Made by a program: the position numbers and the translations under genes
In this document: positions 24,670 through 35,380 of the stretch, piece by piece
Layout of the letters: every line of letters begins with the position of its first letter
Position numbering within the stretch: position 1 is the stretch's first letter
From: an uncultured Porphyromonadaceae bacterium
Lineage (GTDB): Bacteria > Bacteroidota > Bacteroidia > Bacteroidales > Muribaculaceae
Direction of reading: 5' to 3'
Assembly (NCBI GenBank): GCA_900541555.1
Contig: UQKE01000013.1
Coordinates: 1-41,842, forward strand
Length of the DNA stretch: 41,842 bases
The notes under the pieces: model-generated
What the model was told of the DNA's origin: nothing
What the model saw: only the letters and a program-made list of their open reading frames with translations
The model's database searches: none

Positions 24670-24675
24670 CATTAA

Positions 24676-26325
<1,650 letters not shown>

Positions 26326-26347
26326 GCCGTGTAAGCGATATATGTGG

Positions 26348-26382
26348 AAAAACGGACAAGAAATTGCATCTTGTCCGTTTTT
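26348..26382 (+). terminator. Terminator of groESL
   Basis: A perfect 14-bp stem (26348-26361 with 26369-26382) closes a 7-base loop and ends in a run of T. It lies 22 bases after the groEL stop. Confidence 0.9.
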
Positions 26383-26456
26383 TCATTTTTTAAATCGTTC
26401 GATGCTGAACGAAATGGGGATTTCGTTGTTTATGAAGTGATAGAGGAGAGAAAGAT

Positions 26457-28751
26457 ATGGCAGATGTTACGAAAGAAATGGCTTTGGACTATCATAAAGG
26501 AGATAGGCCGGGGAAGATAGAAACAGTGCCGACGAAACCATATTCGTCGCAAAAAGATTTGTCGTTGGCTTATTCGCCCGGTGTGGCATATCCTTGCTTG
26601 GAAATAGAGAAGGACGCGAAAGAGGCTTATGAATACACGAATAAAGGCAATCTGGTCGCTGTGATTTCAAATGGCACGGCAGTGCTTGGTTTGGGCGACA
26701 TTGGCGCGCAGGCGGGCAAGCCCGTGATGGAAGGAAAAGCTTTGTTGTTTAAGATTTTTGCAGGCCTTGACTGTTTCGACATTGAAGTGAACGAGAAAGA
26801 TCCTGATAAATTCGTCCAAATTGTGAAAGCGATAGCTCCGACTTTTGGCGGCATAAATTTGGAGGATATAAAAGCACCCGAATGTTTTGGGATCGAAAGC
26901 CGTTTGAAAGAGGAATGCGACATTCCGGTGATGCACGACGACCAGCACGGCACTGCGATTATTTCAGCTGCCGGCTTGCTGAATGCGTTGGAAATCCAAA
27001 AGAAAAAGATAGAGGATATAAAATTGGTGGTCAACGGCGCGGGAGCGGCGGCAGTGTCGTGTACGAATCTTTATATCCGGTTGGGCGTGCGTCGTGAAAA
27101 TATCGTCATGTGCGACAGCCGAGGCGTGATTAACAGGAAGCGCACGAACCTGACACCGCAAAAAGCGCAGTTTGTGACCGATCGCGATATCGACACGTTG
27201 GAAGAAGCGATGGCGGGAGCCGATGTGTTTCTTGGTTTGTCGGTGAAAGATGTCATAACGCCGGAAATGATTTGCTCGATGGCAGAACGGCCGATTGTGT
27301 TTGCGCTTGCCAATCCGGATCCGGAGATTGAATATTCCAAGGCAATCGCGTCGCGTCCGGATTTGATATTTGCCACAGGCAGATCCGATTATCCAAACCA
27401 AATCAACAATGTGTTGGGCTTCCCTTACATCTTTCGTGGAGCACTCGACAGCGGCGCGACGGCGATCAATGAAGAAATGAAACTTGCTGCTGTTCGCGCT
27501 ATTGCCGGTTTGGCAAAATTGCCTGTGCCATCTGTCGTGAATGCTGCTTACAATATGTCGGGCGTCGGGTTCGGTCCGGAATATATATTGCCGAAACCGC
27601 TTGATCCGCGGTTGCTTACCACGGTTGCTCCGGCAGTTGCGAAAGCTGCGATGGAATCGGGTGTCGCTCGTAAAGAGATAACCGATTGGGAACAGTATCA
27701 TCAACGGCTGAACAGCCTGATGGGGTACGACACGAAACTGATGCGGCGTTTTACGGAATTGGCAAAATCGAACCCGCGACGCGTTGTTTTCGGCGAAGGA
27801 AATACCGACAACATGTTGCTTGCGGCTGTGGAAGCCCGCAGAGAAGGCGTATGCGAACCGATATTGCTTGGCAATGCCGAGATGATAGCCAAGCGTGCAG
27901 CAAAATTGGGTGTCGAGCTTGACGGAATGGCAGTTGTCAATCCGCGACATGATTGCGAAACAGAGCGGCGGCTGTCGTATGCAAAAATCCTTTCAAAGAA
28001 AAGGGAGCGAGAGGGATTCACGCTGCGCGAGGCGTTGGAGAAAATGTACGATCGCAATTATTTCGGCATGATGATGGTGGAAACCGGCGATGCCGATGTG
28101 TTTATTGCCGGCACTTATTCCAACCATTCGGAAGTCGTGTCGGTGGCGCGAAATGTGGTAGGCATCCGCCCGGGCTATTCGCATTTTGCTGCCATGCATA
28201 TCATGAATACCAAGCGTGGCGTGTATTTCCTCGCCGATACGATGATAAACGAAACGGAAGATTGCAGCACGCTTGTGGATGTGGCCCGACTGGCCAGTGG
28301 CGCGGTGGAATATTTTGCAAAAGAGCCTGTCATGGCAATGATTTCTTATAGCAATTTCGGTTCGAACAATGCATTGTCGCCACGCGAGGTGCATAAAGCT
28401 GTCGAGGAACTTCATCGCCGTTATCCGGATTTGTGCATTGATGGCGAAATGCAGGTCAATTATGCGCTGAACAAAGAAATCCGCGACAAAAATTATCCAT
28501 TCAGCAAATTGAATGGAAAGGATGTGAACACATTGATATTCCCGAATTTGAATGCTGCGTCGGCTGCTTATCGGATGATGCTTGAAATGGGGCTTGCAGA
28601 AGCGATTGGCCCGATTCAAATCGGGTTGAACAAGCCGGTGCATTTTATTTCTGTGGAAGCAAAGGTGCGCGATATTGTGAATTTGGCGACTGTCGCCGTT
28701 GTAGATGCGGCCATCAGCGGAAAATCAGGGAGCGCAATGTTCGACAGGTAG
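26457..28751 (+). CDS. maeB: NADP-dependent malic enzyme with C-terminal phosphotransacetylase-like domain
   Basis: 764 residues. The N-terminal ~430 residues are malic enzyme, which decarboxylates malate to pyruvate with NAD(P)H production: SLAYSPGVAYPCLEIEKD, GLGDIGAQAGKPVMEGKALLF, HDDQHGTAIISAAGLLNAL and the nucleotide-binding LVVNGAGAAAVSC. The C-terminal ~320 residues resemble phosphate acetyltransferase (RRVVFGEGNTDNMLLAAVEA, SNFGSNNALSPREVHKAV); in MaeB enzymes this part is regulatory, binding acetyl-CoA, rather than a proven transacetylase. A purine-rich GAGGAGAGAAAG precedes the ATG. It ends 6 bases from the stop of the convergent MFS gene with no terminator between. Confidence 0.94.
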   Translation: MADVTKEMALDYHKGDRPGKIETVPTKPYSSQKDLSLAYSPGVAYPCLEIEKDAKEAYEYTNKGNLVAVISNGTAVLGLGDIGAQAGKPVMEGKALLFKIFAGLDCFDIEVNEKDPDKFVQIVKAIAPTFGGINLEDIKAPECFGIESRLKEECDIPVMHDDQHGTAIISAAGLLNALEIQKKKIEDIKLVVNGAGAAAVSCTNLYIRLGVRRENIVMCDSRGVINRKRTNLTPQKAQFVTDRDIDTLEEAMAGADVFLGLSVKDVITPEMICSMAERPIVFALANPDPEIEYSKAIASRPDLIFATGRSDYPNQINNVLGFPYIFRGALDSGATAINEEMKLAAVRAIAGLAKLPVPSVVNAAYNMSGVGFGPEYILPKPLDPRLLTTVAPAVAKAAMESGVARKEITDWEQYHQRLNSLMGYDTKLMRRFTELAKSNPRRVVFGEGNTDNMLLAAVEARREGVCEPILLGNAEMIAKRAAKLGVELDGMAVVNPRHDCETERRLSYAKILSKKREREGFTLREALEKMYDRNYFGMMMVETGDADVFIAGTYSNHSEVVSVARNVVGIRPGYSHFAAMHIMNTKRGVYFLADTMINETEDCSTLVDVARLASGAVEYFAKEPVMAMISYSNFGSNNALSPREVHKAVEELHRRYPDLCIDGEMQVNYALNKEIRDKNYPFSKLNGKDVNTLIFPNLNAASAAYRMMLEMGLAEAIGPIQIGLNKPVHFISVEAKVRDIVNLATVAVVDAAISGKSGSAMFDR

Positions 28752-28757
28752 AGGCGA

Positions 28758-30122
28758 TCAACTTCGATTATGCGGATTGACAAATGCAATGTTGATTCGT
28801 GAGATGCTCGACAGGCCGGCGAGGAAGGCGATACATGCTCCGATGATCAAGCATAGGCGGGAACCTTCCGTGTGTGGGATGAAGGCAAATACAATGGCTA
28901 CGCCGGTAGTTCCGATTGTTTGTCCGATGAGGCGAGCCATGCCAAGCATTCCGCTTGCCCCGCCACTGCGGTTGAGAGGCGCGGACGATACCAATGTCAG
29001 GTTGTTGGGTGTTTGGAACAAGCCGAATCCGGCTCCGCAGAACATGATTCTCCACCAAATGTCGATTTTATCGGCGCTTTCCGGCAAAAAGTATAACAAA
29101 ATCAATCCGGTTGAAAACAGACACATGCCGATAGCGCCAAGCGTTCCGGGGTGGAAATGTTCCACAAGCCTTCCGGCAAGCGGCGCGACAATCATTGTGG
29201 CTATCGGCCACGGTGTGATGAGCAGCCCTATTTCGACGGGCGAAAAATGCAATGTGTCTTGCAGGAAAAATGGAATGGATACCAATGCCAGCATTTGCGC
29301 CATGAAAGAGCAGACGGAGGTGGCAACGGACAGCGTGAATATGCGAATTTTTAGCAAGTCGACGGGAAGCAATGGCGTCGAAATGAGAAATTGCCGACGC
29401 AGATACCACCAGCAGCAAACCATGAACAATAGGAAAGAAACGGTTATGAGCGTTTTGCTCTCGTGGTGGGCGAATCCTTCAAGGGCGTATATAAACAAGC
29501 CGAACGTGAGGGCATTCCCTATGGCGCTGCGGTAGTCAAATTTCCTTTCGATGGCGTTTTGCGAGGCAGGCAATAGCTTGTATCCCAAATAGAAAGCGAT
29601 GATGCCTAATGGAATGTTGATGGCAAACAGCCAATGCCAAGACAATGAGGAGAGGATAACTCCTGCAATTGTCGGGCCGGCAGCAGAACTGACGGCTACG
29701 GCCACTGCATTGTAGCTCATGCCGCGGCCTAAGATTTTTGGCGGATATATGAGTCGGACCAAAGCGGTATTGACGCTCATGACGGCAGAAGCCCCAATGC
29801 CTTGAAGCGTGCGGGATACGATAAGCGATTCGAAATTCCAAGAAAAAGCGCAAAATGCCGATGCGAGGGTAAACAAGCCGAGTCCGCACAAGAATACCTT
29901 CCGATAGCCAAAAATATCGCCGACAGTCGCAAAGACGAGCAAAAACATCATAATGGCCATTTGGTATATGTTGATGAGCCAAATGGCCGTGTTGGGCTCG
30001 ATTTTAAATTCTTTTGTCAAAGAAGGCAACGCAACATTCATAATGGTGCCGTCGAGCACCGTCATGACAATGGCAATGATGACTGCCACGATTGGCATGT
30101 ATTTGAAGCGTTCGGCAATCAT
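28758..30122 (-). CDS. MFS transporter, DHA2-type multidrug efflux family
   Basis: 454 residues, 12-14 membrane helices. MFS motif A appears as GDIFGYRKVFL between helices 2 and 3, and a motif-C-like SSAAGPTIAGVIL in helix 5, which is typical of drug/proton antiporters. The N-terminus (VIIAIVMTVLDGTIMNVALPSL) is the standard DHA2 opening, with Asp in helix 1. The substrate cannot be deduced. The start overlaps the DUF4491 gene by 4 bases, and it is the last gene of the six-gene run that begins with pheS. Confidence 0.88.
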   Translation of the reverse strand: MIAERFKYMPIVAVIIAIVMTVLDGTIMNVALPSLTKEFKIEPNTAIWLINIYQMAIMMFLLVFATVGDIFGYRKVFLCGLGLFTLASAFCAFSWNFESLIVSRTLQGIGASAVMSVNTALVRLIYPPKILGRGMSYNAVAVAVSSAAGPTIAGVILSSLSWHWLFAINIPLGIIAFYLGYKLLPASQNAIERKFDYRSAIGNALTFGLFIYALEGFAHHESKTLITVSFLLFMVCCWWYLRRQFLISTPLLPVDLLKIRIFTLSVATSVCSFMAQMLALVSIPFFLQDTLHFSPVEIGLLITPWPIATMIVAPLAGRLVEHFHPGTLGAIGMCLFSTGLILLYFLPESADKIDIWWRIMFCGAGFGLFQTPNNLTLVSSAPLNRSGGASGMLGMARLIGQTIGTTGVAIVFAFIPHTEGSRLCLIIGACIAFLAGLSSISRINIAFVNPHNRS

Positions 30123-30457
30123 GCCTTAGGTCGATTTTTATCGTCAAATGGATAGCGCCTTTTCGGATTGCGTGGAAACCATCCTTTTTCCACGCGTTTT
30201 TGCTGTTGAATGATTTCTCCTATTCCCCAAAAAGCTGAAAATCCGGTTACTCCTAATATTGTCGACCAAAAGATGTCGCTCACCAGCCAAGCTGCAACAC
30301 AGCAGATTATCCCAACAACCAAGAATGCCCATCGGATGCGTATGCCAAAGTAGTATTCTCCCTTAATGACAAGTGGATGGAAGAATCCAATGACGAGGAA
30401 GGTGCAGAACCCGATGAACAAGCCGAGAAGGTTGTGTGTATGAAGAAATTCAATCAT
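30119..30457 (-). CDS. DUF4491 family membrane protein
   Basis: 112 residues with about three hydrophobic helices (roughly 8-30, 42-60 and 62-82) and a basic, Pro-rich soluble tail (RRYPFDDKNRPKA). The opening LGLFIGFCTFLVIGFFHPLVIKGEYYFG and the motif GFSAFWGIGEIIQQQKRVEKGWFPRNPKR match my recollection of DUF4491 proteins of Bacteroidetes. Function unknown. It overlaps both its neighbours by 4 bases. Confidence 0.75.
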   Translation of the reverse strand: MIEFLHTHNLLGLFIGFCTFLVIGFFHPLVIKGEYYFGIRIRWAFLVVGIICCVAAWLVSDIFWSTILGVTGFSAFWGIGEIIQQQKRVEKGWFPRNPKRRYPFDDKNRPKA

Positions 30458-31755
30458 GGCATTACCAAATATGGGTTGATATATATTTTGTAGAATATTT
30501 GCGACAATAAGTATAAGATTACGATATCGTACAGATAGCGGTCGCGGAATCGAATGGTTCTATAATTTCGAGAGAGCGAATACAAGCCTGTCGCGATGGC
30601 GACAAGCAACAGAATCGTTCCAGCGTTCCAATCGAGATTCGGCTGCATGGCATAGCCAAATATGGGAAAACGTATTCCTGAAATGGCAGCGATGTAGAGC
30701 AAGGCGAATGTGCCGATGAATACCCCAAAGATTCCGCCGGATATTCTCCATGTGACGGAATGATTGTGGATTTGCGACAGGAGGAAATGGCTGACAGCTG
30801 AAGCATTGAAAAAAATGGCGGCGATCAGCAATATAAACGATATGTTGTTGAAATTGGCACAGAGCAATATGAAGATGGCAAGCATGAAAATCCCGAATTT
30901 CCGAAATCTGTCGGCTGCAAGAAATTTGTTTTTTATCCATCGCGGGTGGCAAACAATCCATCCTAATGCCACAATGATAGGAATCGACCATGGGAAAAAG
31001 GACAGCGTGAGCCATACGGTGGTGGCGCTAAGGCGCGAAGCATCGGCAAACGGTTCTGTCAGCCATGCGCTTTCAAATAGTATTTGAGTCGCATTGCCAA
31101 TAGATTGGGAGAGTGCAGCCCATGCGGAAAAGGAAATCAGGAATGCCGTGGCCAACGAAATGAGGCATTTCGGCAACGTTGTTGCGCGTTTTTCCTTTTT
31201 TGTGAAAATCAAAATGCTTGCGGCAAAAAGCAAAATCGTGTAAATTTTGAGGAAGAAAATTGCGCAAGCGCCGGTCAATATGAAAAGTAGGAGGTTTCGG
31301 GAGAATGATGGGTTGTCAAGCAGGCGAAACAGCAACATGAGTGCGCCAATCAAGAAAAATGCCGGAATAATCAGCGAATAGGCATGGTAGGCAATGGCGC
31401 TGATGGGATATGACGATAGGAATATCAGAGAGGCCAGAAAAGCATATTTGCGTTTTTCGTTGTCGCCCCGAAATTTGAAAACTCCGAAAGAGAGCAGCCA
31501 TACGGCGATGGCGCCCGGAAGGCGTACTGCAAGCGTGTCGGGAAGATGAAACGTGGAATGGGAGAAACGGATTGCAGCAGCGTAAGCGGCAGAAGCAAAA
31601 TCGGCATTTGAAATTCCAAAATTTGTTTTCGCCAAATGCAGCAATTCTTGTTCGTCTTCCAATAATCCAACAGCGCATAGGGGGGAGAAAATCACCAATG
31701 CGGCAGTTGCAATGAGCAATACGGATAGCGAATTTTCCGGATTGATTTTGCTCAT
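30454..31755 (-). CDS. Membrane glycosyltransferase of GT-C type (ArnT/PMT-like)
   Basis: 433 residues with about ten membrane helices. After helix 1 the first periplasmic loop carries the acidic motif LLEDEQELLHLAKTNFG, in the place where GT-C enzymes have their catalytic Asp/Glu, followed by LAVRLPGAIAVWLL, typical of the GT39/GT83-like families that use polyprenyl-phosphate sugars. The acceptor is unknown; lipid A or cell-surface glycans are possible. Start 31755 (MSKINPENSLSVLLI) overlaps the gtrA stop by 4 bases, which supports it over an upstream ATG at 31833. Coupling to a GtrA-type protein fits a lipid-linked sugar pathway. Confidence 0.78.
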   Translation of the reverse strand: MSKINPENSLSVLLIATAALVIFSPLCAVGLLEDEQELLHLAKTNFGISNADFASAAYAAAIRFSHSTFHLPDTLAVRLPGAIAVWLLSFGVFKFRGDNEKRKYAFLASLIFLSSYPISAIAYHAYSLIIPAFFLIGALMLLFRLLDNPSFSRNLLLFILTGACAIFFLKIYTILLFAASILIFTKKEKRATTLPKCLISLATAFLISFSAWAALSQSIGNATQILFESAWLTEPFADASRLSATTVWLTLSFFPWSIPIIVALGWIVCHPRWIKNKFLAADRFRKFGIFMLAIFILLCANFNNISFILLIAAIFFNASAVSHFLLSQIHNHSVTWRISGGIFGVFIGTFALLYIAAISGIRFPIFGYAMQPNLDWNAGTILLLVAIATGLYSLSRNYRTIRFRDRYLYDIVILYLLSQIFYKIYINPYLVMP

Positions 31756-32198
31756 TTTTGTTTCGGTTGGTGGAACGTGACGAAACGATTGTAGCAGTAG
31801 TTTGCAAGCGTGTAGATTACCATGCTGATGCACATGACAATGTTTTCACTTGGATTTTTCATCGGAAGCCAAGAAATTTGAATGTCGGCAAGCGGCGTGT
31901 GGTTGAGCATGTAGTATCCCGCGCCCAATTGTAGCGCATAGCAGATGAAGAATCCTATTAAAAACAAGGATGCCTCCCGAAGCCAATTATTGTGTGTCTT
32001 GAACACCCAATTGCGATTCCAAATGAAACTGTTTGCAATGCCAAGGACATAACCTATGATATTTGCAGTGGTATACGAAAAGCCGCAAATGGTGTTGACG
32101 ACGTAGAAAGAAATTAGGGTGATAAGCGTGTTTCCTACGCCGATGATGCCATATTTTGCAAGTTGAATGGTTGTTTTTTTTACAGCAGCTTTGCTCAT
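31752..32198 (-). CDS. GtrA family membrane protein
   Basis: 148 residues, four membrane helices. The opening LAKYGIIGVGNTLITLISFYVVN and the segment YVLGIANSFIWNRNWVFKT are typical of GtrA-like proteins, which are thought to move undecaprenyl-phosphate-linked sugars across the membrane. It starts 32 bases after nth and overlaps the GT-C gene by 4 bases, which fits a flippase/transferase pair. Confidence 0.88.
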   Translation of the reverse strand: MSKAAVKKTTIQLAKYGIIGVGNTLITLISFYVVNTICGFSYTTANIIGYVLGIANSFIWNRNWVFKTHNNWLREASLFLIGFFICYALQLGAGYYMLNHTPLADIQISWLPMKNPSENIVMCISMVIYTLANYCYNRFVTFHQPKQK

Positions 32199-32230
32199 GA
32201 CTACAAATCAGGTTAAAATGGTTGCAGGGT

Positions 32231-32887
32231 TTAGCTTTGCATTATGTTTTTTTGTTTCTTTTCGAAATAGCGGCAAATTCGGGAAATGCCGCATTCCCCA
32301 CATCGGGGATTGCGCGCGGTGCACACATAGCGTCCATGCAAGATGAGCCAATGGTGGGCTTTGGAAAGCAAATGCTCGGGAATATGCGCGACAAGAGTTT
32401 TTTCCGTTTCCAACGGGGTCTTGGAATTGTCGGTGAGCCCGATGCGGTTAGACACGCGGAAAACGTGAGTGTCGACGGGCATTGCCGCCTTGTCGAATAC
32501 GACGGCAAGCATGACATTGGCCGTTTTTCTTCCGACTCCGGGAATTTTTATCAGATTGTCGAAATCCGACGGCACTTTGCCGTTGAAATCGTTTACAATC
32601 ATTCGAGCTGCTTTTGCCAAAGCTTTCGCCTTGTTGTTGGGAAATGTGACGCTTTTGATATATTCGAACAATGCTTCGGGCGATGCTTCTGCCATTACTT
32701 CCGGTGTCGGATAGTCGCGGAACAACGCCGGCGTCACCATGTTGACTCTTTTGTCGGTGCATTGCGCAGAAAGAATCACGGCTACCAATAATTGAAACGG
32801 AGATTCGTAATGAAGCTCCGTTTCGGCTGTCGGCATATTTTCTGAAAACCATTTGATCAGGCCTTCATAGCGTTCTTGCAGTTTCAT
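32231..32887 (-). CDS. nth: Endonuclease III
   Basis: 218 residues. Nth is a DNA glycosylase/AP lyase that removes oxidised pyrimidines. The helix-hairpin-helix IPGVGRKTANVML contains the catalytic Lys, and PVDTHVFRVSNR has the catalytic Asp. The C-terminus has the 4Fe-4S cluster motif with spacing C-x6-C-x2-C-x5-C (VCTARNPRCGECGISRICRYF begins it). The length and layout are standard. It starts 11 bases after pheS. Confidence 0.96.
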   Translation of the reverse strand: MKLQERYEGLIKWFSENMPTAETELHYESPFQLLVAVILSAQCTDKRVNMVTPALFRDYPTPEVMAEASPEALFEYIKSVTFPNNKAKALAKAARMIVNDFNGKVPSDFDNLIKIPGVGRKTANVMLAVVFDKAAMPVDTHVFRVSNRIGLTDNSKTPLETEKTLVAHIPEHLLSKAHHWLILHGRYVCTARNPRCGECGISRICRYFEKKQKNIMQS

Positions 32888-32898
32888 CGTTGCAAAAT

Positions 32899-33918
32899 TT
32901 AGTGCACGGCTTTGAACTCTTCAAGGAAGCGCACATCGTTTTCTGAGAACATGCGCAAGTCTTTTACCCTGTATTTCAGGTTTGTGATTCGTTCAATTCC
33001 TAATCCGAGGGCAAATCCGGAATAAATTTTGCTGTCGATTCCGCAAGCGTCGAGCACGTTGGGATCGACCATGCCGCATCCGAGAATTTCCACCCATCCC
33101 GTGTGCTTGCAGAAGCCGCACCCTTTTCCGCCGCATAAATGGCATGAAATGTCCATTTCGGCGGAAGGTTCCGTGAAGGGGAAATACGACGGGCGCAACC
33201 GTATGCGTGTTTCCGGTCCGAATAGTTCGCGAGCGAAATACAAAAGCGTTTGTTTCAAATCTGCGAACGATACATTTTTATCAATATAGAGAGCTTCGAT
33301 TTGGTGGAAGAAGCAGTGTGCGCGAGCGGAAATGGCTTCGTTGCGGTATACGCGCCCCGGGCAGATGATGCGAATGGGCGGTTTTTGCGTAGTCATGACG
33401 CGAGTTTGCACCGAAGAAGTGTGGGTGCGCAGCAATACGTCCGGCGAGCGAAGAATGAAGAACGTGTCTTGCATGTCGCGGGCAGGATGGTCGGCTGCAA
33501 AATTGAGCGCGGAAAACACATGCCAATCGTCTTCGACTTCCGGCCCGTCGGCGATAGTGAAGCCAAGGCGGGCAAATATGGAAACAATTTCGTCTCTGAC
33601 GAGAGAAATGGGATGACGTCCGCCGATCGGCGAAGGAACGGCAGGACGGCTGAGATCGATTGTTTCGGCGGCTGTGGAACACGTGTCTGTGGCATCGCGC
33701 AAAGCGTTTATTTTTTCGGTAGCTGCGTTTTTCAGTTCGTTGAGTTTTTGCCCAATTTCTTTTTTTTGCTCGTTGGGCACGTTGCGAAACTCGTTGAAAA
33801 GCGAAGAAATGATGCCTTTCTTGCTTAAATATTTGATACGCAAGGCTTCTACTTCATCTTTTCCTGTGGCCGACAGCCCCGCAATCTCATTTTTTAGGCG
33901 TTCTATGGTTTCTAACAT
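32899..33918 (-). CDS. pheS: Phenylalanine--tRNA ligase alpha subunit
   Basis: 339 residues. PheS carries the catalytic class II aminoacylation core and pairs with PheT, which is not in this window. The N-terminal coiled coil (residues ~1-85) binds tRNA. Motif 2 and neighbours appear as HPISLVRDEIVSIFARLGF, GPEVEDDWHVFSALNF, CPGRVYRNEAISARAHCFFHQIEAL and PFTEPSAEMDISC; motif 3 is SGFALGLGIERI. A CHLCGGKGCGFCKHTGW insertion carries four Cys residues, a possible zinc site seen in some bacterial PheS. Start 33918 (MLETIERLKNEI) is preferred; the frame stays open upstream to 34206, but that part is divergent promoter DNA. Confidence 0.96.
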   Translation of the reverse strand: MLETIERLKNEIAGLSATGKDEVEALRIKYLSKKGIISSLFNEFRNVPNEQKKEIGQKLNELKNAATEKINALRDATDTCSTAAETIDLSRPAVPSPIGGRHPISLVRDEIVSIFARLGFTIADGPEVEDDWHVFSALNFAADHPARDMQDTFFILRSPDVLLRTHTSSVQTRVMTTQKPPIRIICPGRVYRNEAISARAHCFFHQIEALYIDKNVSFADLKQTLLYFARELFGPETRIRLRPSYFPFTEPSAEMDISCHLCGGKGCGFCKHTGWVEILGCGMVDPNVLDACGIDSKIYSGFALGLGIERITNLKYRVKDLRMFSENDVRFLEEFKAVH

Positions 33919-33940
33919 TTCTGTTCTATTTTGATGTTTG

Positions 33941-33948
33941 CAAAGGTA
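33941..33948 (-). promoter_or_regulatory. -7 box (TACCTTTG) for the pheS operon
   Basis: A full TAnnTTTG match on the minus strand, 22 bases before the pheS ATG. It lies in the 220-base divergent region shared with serB. Confidence 0.65.
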
Positions 33949-34110
33949 ACGATTTGTTCTCAAAAGAGAATGTTTTTCCCAACTTGTTTTTCCGATTGCG
34001 AGCAATGAGGGTTGCTGTTTGTAGTTTTCGGCAATTGGCGCGACGGCGTAAAATGCAACCGGCTTTTGATTTAATTGAGGGTGGATGCAATATTTTCGGA
34101 AAGAAACGAT

Positions 34111-34118
34111 TAACTTTG
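34111..34118 (+). promoter_or_regulatory. -7 box (TAACTTTG) for serB
   Basis: A full TAnnTTTG match on the plus strand, 20 bases before the serB ATG at 34139. It lies inside a possible N-terminal extension of the serB reading frame (ATG at 34085), which argues for the later start. Confidence 0.65.
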
Positions 34119-34138
34119 ACAATAAAACGAAACAAAAT

Positions 34139-35377
34139 ATGGAGAAAGCAAAGAATATCGAATTGATTCTTATCAACATATCCGGGCAGGATCGTCCCGG
34201 CGTCACTTCTGCTTTGACAGAAATATTGGCAAAATATGAAGCTGATATCCTTGATATCGGGCAAGCCGATATCCATCATACGTTGTCGCTTGGCATATTG
34301 TTTAAGACAGATAGCAGCCGCAGCGGCGAAATTCTGAAAGAATTGCTGTTTAAGGCATCGGAATTGGGGGTGAACATTCGATTTTCTCCGGTTGCAATCG
34401 ACGACTACACGACATGGGTCGGATTGCAGGGAAAGAATCGCTATGTGATTACGATTTTGGCGCGGCACATATCGGCGCGGCAAATTGCAGCAGTGGCGCG
34501 TGTGATATTAAAGCAAGGGCTAAATATCGATGCCATTCAGCGGCTCACCGGCCGCATGTCGCTTTCGGATGCCGGCCGCGACCGGACGAAATCGAAAGGG
34601 TGTGTGGAATTTTCCGTGCGGGGAACGCCGAACGATTATGCCGGAATGCAGTCGGAATTCATGGCGTTGGCAAGCGAATTGGAATTTGACATCTCGTTGC
34701 AGCAAGACACGATGTTTCGGCGTTGCCGCCGGTTGATATGTTTCGATATGGACTCGACATTGATAGAAACGGAGGTGATCGACGAATTGGCGGAACGGGC
34801 CGGAGTTGGCGACAAGGTGCGGGAGATTACGGCGCGAGCCATGCGCGGGGAAATCGATTTCAAAGAAAGTTTCGCAGAGCGTGTTGCCTTGTTGAAAGGG
34901 CTTGACGAGTCGGTGATGAAAGAAATAGCTGAAAACTTGCCGATAACGGAAGGCGTGGAGCGATTGATGACGGTGTTGAAGCGTGCCGGCTATAAAATCG
35001 GCATTTTGTCGGGCGGATTCACTTATTTCGGCAACTATTTGAAACATCGATTTAGCATAGACTATGTATATGCCAACGAGCTTGAAATAGTGGATGGAAA
35101 ACTGACAGGCCGTTATTTGGGCGAAATTGTCGACGGGCAGCGTAAGGCAGAACTTTTGAAATTGTTGGCGCAAGTGGAAAATGTCGACATTGCGCAAACC
35201 GTTGCTGTGGGTGACGGCGCGAACGATTTGCCTATGATTACGGTGGCAGGCTTGGGAATCGCTTTCCATGCAAAGCCGAAAGTGAAAGAAACGGCAAGCC
35301 AAAGCATCTCAACAATTGGGATAGATGGCGTGTTGTATTTCTTAGGATTCAAGGATTCATTTATCGATCCGTCGTAG
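34139..35377 (+). CDS. serB: Phosphoserine phosphatase with N-terminal ACT domains
   Basis: 412 residues. SerB removes phosphate from L-phosphoserine in the last step of serine synthesis. Residues ~1-190 form two ACT-like domains (ELILINISGQDRPGVTSALTEIL; RYVITILARHISARQIAAVARVI), which usually bind an amino-acid effector such as serine. The HAD phosphatase follows: motif I FDMDSTLIE with Asp203 and Asp205, motif II ILSGGFTYF and motif III VGDGANDLPM. The ORF stays open upstream to 34085, but the -7 box at 34111-34118 and the ACT opening support the start at 34139. The patatin gene follows after 3 bases. Confidence 0.94.
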   Translation: MEKAKNIELILINISGQDRPGVTSALTEILAKYEADILDIGQADIHHTLSLGILFKTDSSRSGEILKELLFKASELGVNIRFSPVAIDDYTTWVGLQGKNRYVITILARHISARQIAAVARVILKQGLNIDAIQRLTGRMSLSDAGRDRTKSKGCVEFSVRGTPNDYAGMQSEFMALASELEFDISLQQDTMFRRCRRLICFDMDSTLIETEVIDELAERAGVGDKVREITARAMRGEIDFKESFAERVALLKGLDESVMKEIAENLPITEGVERLMTVLKRAGYKIGILSGGFTYFGNYLKHRFSIDYVYANELEIVDGKLTGRYLGEIVDGQRKAELLKLLAQVENVDIAQTVAVGDGANDLPMITVAGLGIAFHAKPKVKETASQSISTIGIDGVLYFLGFKDSFIDPS

Positions 35378-35380
35378 ATT

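Noticed and set aside
26390..26456. Promoter box for the malic enzyme gene
   Set aside because: No TAnnTTTG match was found between the groEL terminator and the ATG; only a small CGTTC/GAACG hairpin and a purine-rich stretch before the start are visible.
33919..34206. 96-residue N-terminal extension of PheS
   Set aside because: It runs through the divergent promoter region, including both -7 boxes, and does not resemble PheS.
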